Shown: piece after piece, positions 21,675 through 31,947 of the stretch
How the letters are laid out: each line of letters opens with the position of its first letter
Numbering within the stretch: the first letter of the stretch is position 1
Source of the DNA: Melampsora larici-populina 98AG31
Lineage: Eukaryota; Basidiomycota; Pucciniomycetes; Pucciniales; Melampsoraceae
Assembly (NCBI RefSeq): GCF_000204055.1
Contig: NW_006768789.1
Coordinates: forward strand, 73,692 to 137,691
Length of the DNA: 64,000 nucleotides
Direction of reading: 5' to 3'
Position numbers and translations under genes: made by a program
Notes under the pieces: model-generated
What the model saw: only the letters and a program-made list of their open reading frames with translations
Database searches by the model: none
What the model was told of the DNA's origin: nothing

Positions 21675-22527
21675 TGTTGGAGAATGAAAGGTTCTCTAGG
21701 TGTTGTGTCAAAACCATTAAGGAAATGGAAACGTCTTCTGAACGGATTGGGATTGGATGGAAACAAAATCAACTGGTATGAGGCTGAATCCGTGATAGGA
21801 ACTAGGATTGTGTTAGAAGGAACTTACCGCATTCGGATGTGATTAGGGGATAGTGTGTTTACTGTTGTGTTTTGTTTGTAGAGAGCTTGTGACTTTGCTA
21901 GAGTTGTGTTCCCTTTTAACCTCCCTCTCTCTTCCATCTGAATCTTTTTCCCCCATTGTGGAAAAAGATTCTAAAGGTGAGAAAGTGTTATTTCTTTATC
22001 CTAATATCACTTTACGAAGTAACTGTTACTAAAACTTCTTTTACACTATACCTCTACGTTTTACTATTTCTCTTATTTCTCTTTTAGTAGTTTTCTGCAT
22101 CATCCACGTTCCCTCATTCAGGTCTGTTCTCGAGTTAAGAACTCGCTGTCTCTGTCATCAGCCCGTGTCTAGTCAACACCAGGCTGAACTGTCTTGTCAC
22201 CTTTATAAAAGGTTAGTAGTTGTGTGTGTGTGATACCATCGTGGAAAAAGATTCTAAAGTAGTTTTCTTCATCATCCACGTTCCCTCATTCAGGTCCGTT
22301 CTCGAGTTTAGAACTCGCTGTCTGTGTCATCAGCCCGTGTCTAGTCAACACCAGGCTGAACTGTCTTGTCACCTTTATAAAAGGTGCGTTCTCGAGTTTA
22401 GAACTCGCTGTCTCTGTCATCAGCCCGTGTCTAGTCAACACCAGGCTGAACTGTCTTGTCACCTTTATAAAAGGTTGTGTGTTTCTGTTGCAGTAGCTTA
22501 GTGTCTCAGCCAACTCGAATTCTTACA
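21675..22527. mobile_element. Solo LTR flanked by 5-bp target-site duplication
   Basis: An 853-bp segment begins TGTTGGAGAATG and ends TTACA, so it has TG...CA ends. It is flanked on both sides by AGGAG (21670-21674 and 22528-22532), the 5-bp duplication typical of LTR-retrotransposon insertion. No gag or pol follows, so it is most simply a solo LTR left by recombination between the two LTRs. It contains three copies of a unit of about 90 bp. Confidence 0.85.
22121..22474 (+). repeat. Three tandem copies of a 90-bp unit within the solo LTR
   Basis: The unit ttctcgagtttagaactcgc, then gtctagtcaacaccaggctg and cacctttataaaaggt, begins near 22125, 22300 and 22387. The second and third are head to tail. 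The segment gtggaaaaagattctaaag also occurs twice (about 21958 and 22241). The cctttataaaagg core is a good TATA-like sequence and is present once per unit. Confidence 0.85.
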
Positions 22528-22692
22528 AGGAGTGCCTGCGTAGCGGTCCAGAAAAAAAACAATTTCCAAGGGTTCAGAAGCTCTGCGGGTTTTTTGACCC
22601 CACGAGAAACGCTGCACAGCAGCGCAGCACCCTCTGAAAACCGCAAAGCCCCGCTGCGCAACAGCAACGGGGGGTGTTGCTTACCCAGTGTT
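22528..22692. mobile_element. GC-rich short element, copy 2, interrupted by the solo LTR
   Basis: GC-rich DNA with ctgcgcaacagcaac words ends at ttgcttacccagtgttg, the inverted form of the end of the element at 19767. GC-rich DNA of the same kind also lies just left of the solo LTR (about 21600-21669: gccccgcaacaaccgctgcc). The LTR therefore appears to have inserted into this element. The left limit is uncertain. Confidence 0.5.
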
Positions 22693-22992
22693 GGTGTTGG
22701 GTTTTTGGTTGGAGTTTCATGTGTTCAAATTGGGTCTTAGATTCAATTGCTTTTGAGATTTCTTTTGATGACAATCTGATGAAGGTGAAGAAGGAATACT
22801 GTCTTCTTCTTCATCATCTGAATTTAGATTTGATTCTGGTTGACTTTCCAATTGTTTTTTAACTTGTGATGGATATCTTCTTGGACTTTTTAGAATTGGA
22901 TTTGGTGAATTGGCTTTTAAAAGAAAGGTTATCATTGGTTTTTCTTGTTCATAGATTTAGTCCAATGATGATGAAAATGAAAAATCAAAACC

Positions 22993-23250
22993 TTACGATT
23001 TGATTGTTATAAACTTGAAGTTGAAGTTGGATTCTTGGTTGTATTCTGTTTGACCACAATTTCTCCGTTTCTTTAACAAGTAGCTTTGAACCTTTGTAGT
23101 GACAAACTCTGCAGCAGATCTTTGAGTCTTGAGAATGCCTCGCCAGCCAAGTTCACTGAGTTTAGTCACATCTAGAGGTCTCTTGGGATTGGTTTGGTGG
23201 GAAAATGTTGGGATTACAATCTCATCTCTCAAATCAAGTCCACCTTGTTG
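22993..23250 (-). pseudogene. Short fragment resembling the C-terminus of a sugar-nucleotide epimerase/reductase
   Basis: A minus-strand stretch reads NPKRPLDVTKLSELGW. The pattern of Pro-Arg, then LDV-x-KL-x-x-LGW, is found near the C-terminus of GDP-fucose-synthase-like and related short-chain reductases. There is no Rossmann fold or catalytic YxxxK next to it, so if the resemblance is real this is only a fragment. A chance match is possible. Confidence 0.2.
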
Positions 23251-24140
23251 ACCATCCCTTCATACTACTGTTGGCAACGGCCAAGTCACCACAATACCCA
23301 AGAAGTTTTTGAGCTGATTTTTGAGTGCCAATCAAGCGTAACAAGACTGTGATATCATGATGAACAGGAAAGATGAGAGGGACAGATTAGTTTGTTATAC
23401 AACTGGAAGAAATAGAGATCATCTATAACTCACAGTAGTTTGACAGGCCATGACAAGAGGTAAAGTTGGCAACAGCTGAGCCTAAGGGGGTTGGAGTCTT
23501 AAGTGTACAGCATGTTAAGGGTTTAGGGGTTTAATCCAGTTTTGCCAAGAAACTGGGTTGTGCCTTTAGTGTTATGATACCTAACCACTGATTATCAAGA
23601 AAGCCTGTGAACCATTGCCTCATGATTACCCTCAGGCATGTTGGTCCGGACACTAAACAAACAACACATATTGTTTGTCAGCGCTTATGACACTGAGGAC
23701 AACAAATAATTTACATTTTTGAGTGACATGTGTTGATACATGTCGCTCATCCCATGTCACCGTGTGACATTGCTCAATATGGCCGTGTGTCACTATGTAT
23801 TATCTTTCCAATTCTCAAAACTGAGTTTCCCTCATCACAATTAAACTCAGCCATTGCCTTCACTACTTGTTGACTGTTGTCCTGCTCAACAAACACATCC
23901 AAAGGTTCCAACATTGACATACCAATTCCCCATTGGCAATTCAAGCGCTTGCTCTATCCACATAAGGTAATGTTGATGTCATACTTCTCCTCTTTCACTC
24001 CATTGTGTTTTGTCTTTTCATCTATCATATCATTCATCGAATAGTAACTCTGCTTGATTAGCAATTAGTCTATCAAGTCAAATCAATCACATATGTTCAA
24101 CCGGGTATTGTTTTTTTTCTATACGCCAACCAGATAACTC
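23251..24140. other. Intergenic DNA, nothing recognised
   Basis: No supported ORF. Near 23510-23540 is gttaagggtttaggggttta, which is too short to call telomeric. Confidence 0.4.
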
Positions 24141-24141
24141 C

Positions 24142-24485
24142 AGGTAAGTTATGTTGATTGTTTGTGTTTGTGTCTTGCTTCGTGACAAAGATACTGATGA
24201 AAGTCACTTTCTTTGCCTCAAACATCCCTGAAACAATCAATATCAATCCCAGACTTGAAGCTGTCAATCAAATCACTGGTTTTCACTTTGACCTTGCAAT
24301 AGTCACTTCGACCTTGAGCTTTCAGGTAAGTTATGTTGATAATTCACATTTTCTTCTTGCTTTGTGACAAAGATACTGATGAGAGTCACTTTCTTTGCCT
24401 CAAAGATCCCTGAAACCATCGATATCAATCCCAGACTTGAAGCTGTCAATGAAATCACTGGCTTTCACTTCAACCTTGCAATAGC
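24142..24485 (+). repeat. Tandem duplication of about 186 bp
   Basis: The blocks at 24142-24305 and 24328-24485 share long near-identical runs such as gtgacaaagatactgatg, agtcactttctttgcctc and ccagacttgaagctgtcaat. A second, looser duplication follows, with gtgtgatctttggtaagtgc near 24540 against gtgtgatcttttgttagttg near 24687. No function is evident. Confidence 0.85.
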
Positions 24486-24740
24486 TTTCATTATATGGAC
24501 TTATATCTGCCTATTGATTTGCACTATAATCTCCTTGTAGGTGTGATCTTTGGTAAGTGCAAGCTTTGGTAAGCATAGGTGTGTTGACTTATTTGTAAGT
24601 GTGATACAAATCGACCGTTTGGAGAAGGTAATTCCGCTATTACGACTTATAACAAATTTTTGATTACAACTACAATTGGTTTATAGGTGTGATCTTTTGT
24701 TAGTTGGATCTTTGGTAAGCATAGGAGTGTTGGCATATGT

Positions 24741-24846
24741 GTAGGGGGGCAAGGTGATAAAGATGTGGGCATTTGTTGTGGCATAGATAGCCTTTATACA
24801 ACTTGAATTACACACATTTGCCGGCTTTATCACCTTGCCCCTCTAC
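24741..24846. mobile_element. 106-bp foldback element (MITE-like)
   Basis: Arms at 24741-24762 (gtaggggggcaaggtgataa, ag) and 24825-24846 (ctttatcaccttgcccctct, ac) are 22-bp inverted repeats with one mismatch. The spacer is 62 bp and non-coding. No clear target duplication was seen. Confidence 0.75.
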
Positions 24847-24849
24847 TTT

Positions 24850-26070
24850 ATGTTTTCTCTTACCTATGTCTTGATATTTGCTTTCTCAAAACAACTGGTT
24901 TGAAGCTGACTTACTTCAAAATATCCGCGGCAAGGCAGAAGAATTGCCAGAATAATGACCGACTTGGAACCTAGCTGGGACCACCATAAGCAAATAAAAT
25001 ATGAGGATGTGTAAGCTATGAAGTCCTTACTAAATGTCAAAGTTCCTTCAATGCCTTTGATTATAATCCTTAAGATCTCCAAGCGGGGGCCCACACATGG
25101 GAGGACTTCCAGGAGTGGTGTACTTATCCGACCTTTTAAAGGTGATTGATGCGAAACGGCAGACTGGATTCAATGGTGATGATGTAAGCTGTTTAATACC
25201 AATCAAACACAACTTGTAGACTATTACTAACAAGAAGTGATTCAGTAATTTGTAGCTTCCGCCTCCATTCACACAGCCTAAATCATTCATAGACGTACCT
25301 CATCATTTACTGGCCAAAGATGGTTTCCCATTGCAAGGGAATTGGCGGGATCCAGCTTGTCAGAAAGATATAAGTCAACCAAAGCCTAGGCCTCAAAAGC
25401 ATGGTGACCAAGTAACATTAGTGAGGTTAAATTTACTATAAATATTTGAATGTGTAAGTGCTAACCTTTCACAGATTCTACAAGGCTAAAAACTAGTGGG
25501 TTGTTGCCATCTGGGGTAAAAGAGGGGTTGAAATCAGGTGTGAACGAAGTTATTGACCCACTACAAATTCCTCCTAAGTAAGTAAACATATATTTAACAA
25601 TAACTATTGAAAGAATAATTACTGACCCATTATATGTTTCTACCAGGCTACCAACTGGCGCATTGATACCATCCGGGGTGGAAGAAGCAGAAATCTTAGG
25701 AAAGAGATTGCCTGGGGTCAAAGTGGTCAAACCCAAGCAAAATCTTCCTAATTAGTAAGTAGTCATAGTTTTTGTACAGAGGTCAATAGAATTCTTACAT
25801 TTCAAACTATGTAGTGAACGTCAGCCAATGTCTTTACCATTGCTTTATGACTTGGAGCAGGGTAAGGAAGGAGTCAGGGTCCCAGTTGCTGGGAAAGTAC
25901 AACGTGGGGCTACAACGTAAGTAGTCTTACATTACCTATGATAGGTGTCATTGCAAGCAGGCTGAGAAGGGAATAGCGGCGCATAAGGGTGATGTGTCTT
26001 TGGGTTTGGAAGCGTCAAAGCCTGGTGTATCGTTCAGAAAGGATTGTTGAAGTTTCAACAATCCGTTCCT
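24850..26070. other. Repeat-rich DNA with exon-like duplicated segments, no supported gene
   Basis: Two similar segments near 25470-25570 and 25645-25735 each hold a word like gccatctggggt or accatccggggt followed by a purine-rich stretch and a gtaagtag-like sequence. They could be duplicated exons of a decayed plus-strand gene. I cannot assign a family. Confidence 0.35.
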
Positions 26071-26074
26071 CCCA

Positions 26075-27015
26075 GTGGAAGACTATGATCGGACTATGGA
26101 GATTGTGTCAGAATTTTATCAAGTCATTGACCACGGCTTAGTAGATAGAAAAACTAAAAAGCTTATTTGTACCTTCACATTTGAGGATTTTGAAACAATG
26201 GATGAAGATAAGCGTCAGGAACATCAGAGTGATGTGGAGACAGTCATGAAGGCCACAGAGCTCTTTCAAAGGTTACCTACCCAATTTCAGGTGCCTTGAT
26301 TACAATTCTGCCTTCAAAGAGCAGCTCTATGAAATCAAAGTCAAATCATTTCCCGTTACCCGTGGAAAACCTCAATACTCAACTGTCTGCACTGCCATTT
26401 CCTGCCGAAGCTGCTTCCTTGTGTTCTTCCCCTCTTTCATTGCTACCAGGCTCTGATATTGATGAAATTTAGTTTAGGGACTTGCTTCATGGTGAAACTG
26501 TTGATCTCCTACCTGAAGACATCAAAAATTGAGTTCACAATCTAGTGGATCAACCTCAGTATGCATCTTCTAGCAAATCATCACCTCTCACATCACTCTC
26601 AGTACTGGAAGCAAAGATTGCCAATGCTAATCCTACTTCTGCAGTGATCAATGCCAAAGGCTAAAAGTGCACCACAAATGGTGCACTTCTTCACGGTAAA
26701 ATGTCTTGTTTTGGTGCTTGAGCTGGTTATGATAGCAAGATCCTATAATTGCCTTACGTTCCTCACCATGGTGCCTTGCTCTCCCTTTACAAACTCTTTC
26801 TCAGTGAGCTTCGAAACTTTGGTAGTCATGCTGGTTCATGCTTTGAAACATTTGCCAACGAGGCTTTTTTTGCGGCCCAAAAGCAGCTCAAAACTTTGAA
26901 TGCCCCTGTGATGACTGCGCTACACCCTTTCAAAAGGAATAAATTGCACAAGATGAGATATGTTGATTGTTTTTTTGTGCAATTAGTAGGAGAATCTTGC
27001 TACAAATCTGGCTAA
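26075..27015 (+). pseudogene. Remnant of an unknown protein gene, several stops
   Basis: One open stretch at 26075-26299 (74 codons, acidic) is followed by a longer plus-strand run at 26530-27015. The longer run reads sensibly across stops: KCTTNGALLHGKMSCFGA, then LPYVPHHGALLSLYKLFLSE, then a helical segment with FETFANEAFFAAQKQLKTL. It is interrupted by TAA near 26663, TGA at 26719-26721 and TAA near 26746. That several adjacent segments in one frame look protein-like between stops suggests a dead gene or transposon ORF. I do not recognise the family. Confidence 0.35.
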
Positions 27016-27019
27016 TAAA

Positions 27020-28270
27020 CTTATACAAACAAGAGATCTATGATAGCACAAAGGATCTTCTAAGTTTGTCATAATGAAACAAGGGTGTCACCATATTCTA
27101 ATGGTCAAATAGGGACATTGAAGGAAGTTCATGTAGACCTATTGTTTCCAAATTCAGCCACCAAGGAGAAAAATTGCCGTTGCTATTTCTTTTACATCTA
27201 CAAAGGGGTGCTGGCATTTCACCAAAGTCTAACAAAGAAGTGAATAAAATAATCCCTTTTTTTCCAAATGTCTCCCATCAATGTGCTGTTGGAAAATGGA
27301 CACTGTATTTGCCTTTGAGCTTTATGTTGTTTTATCAATAGGGCTGAAAGGATTACTTTGTCTTCTTCCTGTTTTTGCTTGCAATGGTTTATGTAGGCAC
27401 ACTGGTCCAAGGAATATGACATCATGAGAACCTAAGAAAAGAGGATGATTTGTCTTTGATGACCATGATCTTTGTCTGACAGGTCTTCATTGTCATCATT
27501 ATAATCCATGGAACAAACTAATGTCAAAGAATCCACTAAGTTGGGAAAGAGAGTTGATGAAATGGGTGAACTTGAGGGTGTGGTGGATGCAAGAATAGAA
27601 AGAAGTGTGATCATGGTGTCACGTGATGATAACACCTTCCTACGGGCTGAGAATTTAGGCATCTTTGAGGGGGATGGGACAGTTTTGGATGGGTTGGGGC
27701 TCTCAAACCTCTGGGGCTACCCACATAAAAAAACATATGAAAAAACCAAGAGTTCCATGTCATACTTGTTTTCTCATACAATTATTTATGCGGGTTTTCA
27801 CATTTGTGTACTGCTAATCATTGTCAAAACGGCTGTACCTTCATATTTTCTGAACTTTTGGATTGTAATGATGGTGACAATGTGATGGCAAGATGGCTAC
27901 TTTTGAAAAAGTGGGTTTTTCCATTGAGTCAATAGATACTCGTAGTATGAATGAGTGCATCTTTGATCACCTTCAAGTGATCACGGCACTGCGGACACAG
28001 GACACGACCCCCTCTCCACGGGTGTTGAAACGGTCCAGTCGGCCAGAAGTACGCACGGGTTCAGATTTGTTGAGTGGAGATTCGGACCTGACTGTGGTAC
28101 TGCCAACAAGTCAAAGTGTACCACATCATATCATTTCTTCACTCGATCGAGTTGTATCCTGAATTTTGACTTTCATTCATGTTAAGCTTCAACTCTAGCT
28201 GTCTCTATCCTCTGGTCTCCCTGTCTCGTCAAACTTACTGCCTGACCGGTTGCTCTCAAGAGTTCGTATG
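27020..28270. other. Upstream region of the LRR gene; one unassigned ORF
   Basis: A plus-strand ORF of 125 codons at 27508-27885 and one of 89 codons at 27893-28162 have no recognisable domain and may be chance. The last 100 bases before 28273 are rich in ctct and ctgtctc, as expected for the 5' leader of the following gene. Confidence 0.35.
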
Positions 28271-28272
28271 AT

Positions 28273-31200
28273 ATGACTTCCAGCGTTGATCAGCCCAACA
28301 TCCCAGCTACCTCCCAGCATCTCTCAGGATTCTCCCCACCAGCAATCGAATCACATCTCCATCTACACGAAACTGTTACGCCCTCCCTTGACAGTGTAAC
28401 TAACCCTCCACCTCGGCCACGTACCCCGCCTCATCGACAGGTTCCGCCCAGGAAGCCTGTCAAGGGAATCCTCAAGCCCCCGCGTCCTCCTCAGGCGAAA
28501 TTCAACTTCAAGCGTGATATACTCAATCCTTTCAGCACTCGTCTTGGATATGCCACTGTCGAAGAGAGTCCTCTTAATGCTGTCGTTGGAACTGGCACAG
28601 GCGCTGTAGGTCAAGGGGTTCAGGCAGCTGCGGGCTGGGTTGGTAGTGCGTTCAAGCGATTAGGCGCCGTAGCAGCGGCTGAAAAAGCTAAGCTCGACGA
28701 TGCTCTTCAGTCTCAAACTTTGCTCCCACAACCTCGGCAATCATCTACGAGCAAGCCTTCTGACACAAATGTTCACAATGAGCACAAGTCAATTCCTCCC
28801 GTCGATCCTTCTCAAGACCGCCAAAGCTCCATATCTGTTGAGTCTATTGACAACCTCCAACCTTCGATCACTTGTCTCACTCCCGCAACATTGCCTCTGG
28901 CCACCACCTCTGTTGAATCCTCCAGTGTCACCAACTCCTCGCAAACGTTCGCAGTCTCTGTGGTGCCTCCTGTCCCGAATCCTCAAGCTGTGCTGAGCGT
29001 CTCGACTCTCAAGAAAGTTCACTTTACCATGTCAGATCTGAAAATAATCTACCCAATCAGCAACTCTCAGCCTCCTTCCTTCGATCAATTAAACAAGCTA
29101 CGTATCAACGAAGCTCGGAGGTTATTAATTTCCAATCGACTTTCTCAGCCTGATCGTCTTCCGGATCAGCCCGCCAGTGGTCCGAGCTCACATCTTCCTT
29201 CAATTGACTTGAAAAATGGTTGGAACGCCTCTAGCCTTGAGTCGCTATACGATGAGTGTTGCAGAACCAGGGAAGAAGGTTGGGGTATTGTGAAATTACG
29301 GGAGATCATCAAACAGGCGGCACCCAGTCCGCCCAAATCCATAGATCTCACTGGCATACAGTTGAATGGCTGCGGCTCGGTTGAACTTTTAGGTGATTTG
29401 ATCAGCGTTGACTTCGGGCTAAACTCTCTAACGCTTGAAAGTTGTGGATTGGAAGACGATACCCTGAAACCGATTTTGCATGCCCTTTTGGTCAGCGGTA
29501 GCCTGCCATCCCTCAATCTTGCAAATAATAAAAAAATTAGAGCAAAGGGATGGAGGATGGTGGCGGTGTTCTTGACCAAAGTGAGTTAATGGTCAGTTTT
29601 TACAGGAGTCAAACCCTTGATCCACGGGATGTGTCTGATGACTTTGCGAGGCGTTTCTTATTGCATGTGCAGGCACGAGCATTACGTAACCTGGATCTTT
29701 CAGACAACTCTTTTGATAAACGTTCAGTGGAGTACCTTGCACAAGCCCTTGCCGGCCAAATTCGTAAAGATGACTATTACACACCCCAAACAGGCACTAA
29801 CAAACCCTCAGGCATGACTTCTACCCTCACCACATACGATCCGACCACCTCGCGGGCAAATCATCCTGCTACGCAAATGAACCCCGAGTCTGAGAACTCT
29901 CAGAGATGCACAACAGATCAAGACTCGCACAGGACCGCATCCTTGACTCAAACAGTTCCATCTCTAGCCGACGAGGAGCAACCTTTGTTTCGGAAAGCAC
30001 CTTTGTTGCGAGATGATTCACCTTCCCCCGCGTTTCAAGCACTTTCAGCGATATCTGTTGTTCCCAAAGCCGGTCCCTCTAAACTGGTATCACTGAGGCT
30101 CGACCGCTGCAACCTCAAGGTCCCACATCTGGATTTGTTGAGCCACAGCGTCAGGCTTTCGAAACTTAAACACATATCTTTGCGGCAAAACAAAATAGGT
30201 CATCTGGGAGCTGTTGCGTTGGCAGTAATGATTCGAGATTGGCCTGCGCAGCCAAATGGTTCGTCAAGTGGAACGCCTCTGAGTAATTCAGAAAACGCAC
30301 TCGAAAGTCTACTACGACAGGGGATCCATAGTACCGAATATGAAGCTGTTACTCCGAGACTAGCCCCGCCATTTGAGAGTTCCAACTCTGTCACCGCCAG
30401 ACAGACTAATTTGCTCGACGATCACCGCATCTCGCTTAAACCTGCGTTTCAGCAACCAGATAGCCATTCCTCCGGGGCGCTGAGTGACTCGTCCGGGGCC
30501 GCTAAGTTAGGTCTACATCAGCCATCAAGTGGTATCAGCTCCATGATCCAGCAAGAGGTGAAAAAGGCAAACGAGCAACGCATCAAGCTGAAATCCAAAA
30601 TTGACTCCCTTCCGAAGATGGGGCATCTCTTAACTTTGGATGTAAAATCAAACGAGTTGAAGAGTGCAGACGTATTTTACCTTGCTCAAGTCCTGAAAAA
30701 GAATCGAACGTTGAAGGTGCTCAATCTGGCCGATAACAAGATAGATTCAATCGGCCTGGTTCACCTGTCAGATGCACTGGTGAGTATGAATTGCTATGCT
30801 TCCATATATTCTACCGCTCAGGTGAAGCGTAGATAAGATCTGTTTCATGATTCTTAATGGTTTGTAGCGCTTCAATACATGTCTCGAAACCTTGGATCTG
30901 AGCAAAAATCCATGCTGCGCGGGTGGCTTAGAAGGCGTGAGTAAGCAAGAAACGTATTATCTGCGGATCAACATTCATACTGACTGCGTTTACACGCTCG
31001 CGATTCTTCTCCCCATATTGGCAGATGTTGGCGCTACGTACCACTTGTACTGTCAACACTACTTTGAAGCGACTGTTTTTGTCTGAAACAGAGTTGTCTT
31101 CGGAGGGAGCCATTGCCTTGGCTGAATTTCTCCCGGAAATGCAAAGTCTAATCCATTTAGACCTAACTGAGAATTATTCAGTTGAGTTTCTTCTTTCTGG

Positions 31201-31747
31201 TTTTGATCAAATAAGCACTAATCATCGAAAAACGGATTCAGATCGACATTGCTGGAGTAATGGCCTTGGCGGTCTCAGTCAAGATGAATACCAATTTGCG
31301 GTGTTTGGACATCAACATTCCTCCAAATGACCCCGATTTTGCCCGACTGTCTCAAGAAATCTTACAGTCTTGCGTTCGCAACACCGAATTAGCTCAGCGA
31401 CAAGCTCTTGAAAGGGGTCAAATGACTTCCATCTCTCAACCCATGTTGAAGTCTACCGTAGTTCGAGAACTCACGACTCGTCAGCAGCATCCTTCCTCAG
31501 AGTCTACTTCTGCCATACAGCCAGCTGCAGTGAAGTCCGGGCGAGAACAAAGAAAATCCGAGCCGCTGCCTTCCCTTGAACATATATTGATCTCGGCTGA
31601 GGCTACCTGTGTTGTTCTGTCCGATCTGATCAGGGAAGATGAGAGAAGGAAATTGAATATCCAACAAGAACGTCGAGCAGCAGTAGTTGAATGCACAGAC
31701 TTGGTTCGCGAGCTTCTCGATCAAGCTAAGGCGAGCCGACTACAACT
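28273..31747 (+). CDS. Leucine-rich-repeat PP1-regulator-like protein (PPP1R37-like), 3' end in assembly gap
   Basis: Probably a targeting or regulatory subunit of protein phosphatase 1 in the cytoplasm or nucleus. Exons: 28273-29580, 29673-30779, 30868-30936, 31025-31180, 31242 to the gap. The introns begin GTGAGT, GTGAGT, GTGAGT and GTTGAG, and phases agree. The N-terminus is proline-rich, with KPVKGILK and FKRDILNPFSTRLGY. Near residue 250 is KKVHF, a match to the RVxF docking motif for PP1. A helical segment follows, then at least eight ribonuclease-inhibitor-type leucine-rich repeats (for example LRNLDLSDNSFD, LKVLNLADNKIDSIG, LIHLDLTEN). The arrangement of KxVxF followed by LRRs matches vertebrate PPP1R37. 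The frame runs into the N gap after a coiled-coil-like Glu/Arg-rich stretch, so the C-terminus is unknown. Confidence 0.72.
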
Positions 31748-31947
31748 NNNNNNNNNNNNNNNNNNNNNNNNNNNNNNNNNNNNNNNNNNNNNNNNNNNNN
31801 NNNNNNNNNNNNNNNNNNNNNNNNNNNNNNNNNNNNNNNNNNNNNNNNNNNNNNNNNNNNNNNNNNNNNNNNNNNNNNNNNNNNNNNNNNNNNNNNNNNN
31901 NNNNNNNNNNNNNNNNNNNNNNNNNNNNNNNNNNNNNNNNNNNNNNN
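31748..31947. other. Assembly gap of exactly 200 N
   Basis: A run of 200 unknown bases. The round number suggests a scaffold placeholder, so the true distance may differ. It removes the 3' end of the LRR gene. Confidence 0.98.

Noticed and set aside
22121..22474. Three repeated units considered as a CRISPR array
   Set aside because: Units of about 90 bp, partly head to tail with no unique spacers, inside an LTR with a target duplication, in a eukaryote.
22286..22513. ORFs with two identical segments on both strands
   Set aside because: They reflect the 90-bp tandem units of the solo LTR.
29166..29579. 137-codon minus-strand ORF
   Set aside because: Antisense to the LRR gene, which has proper exons and repeats.
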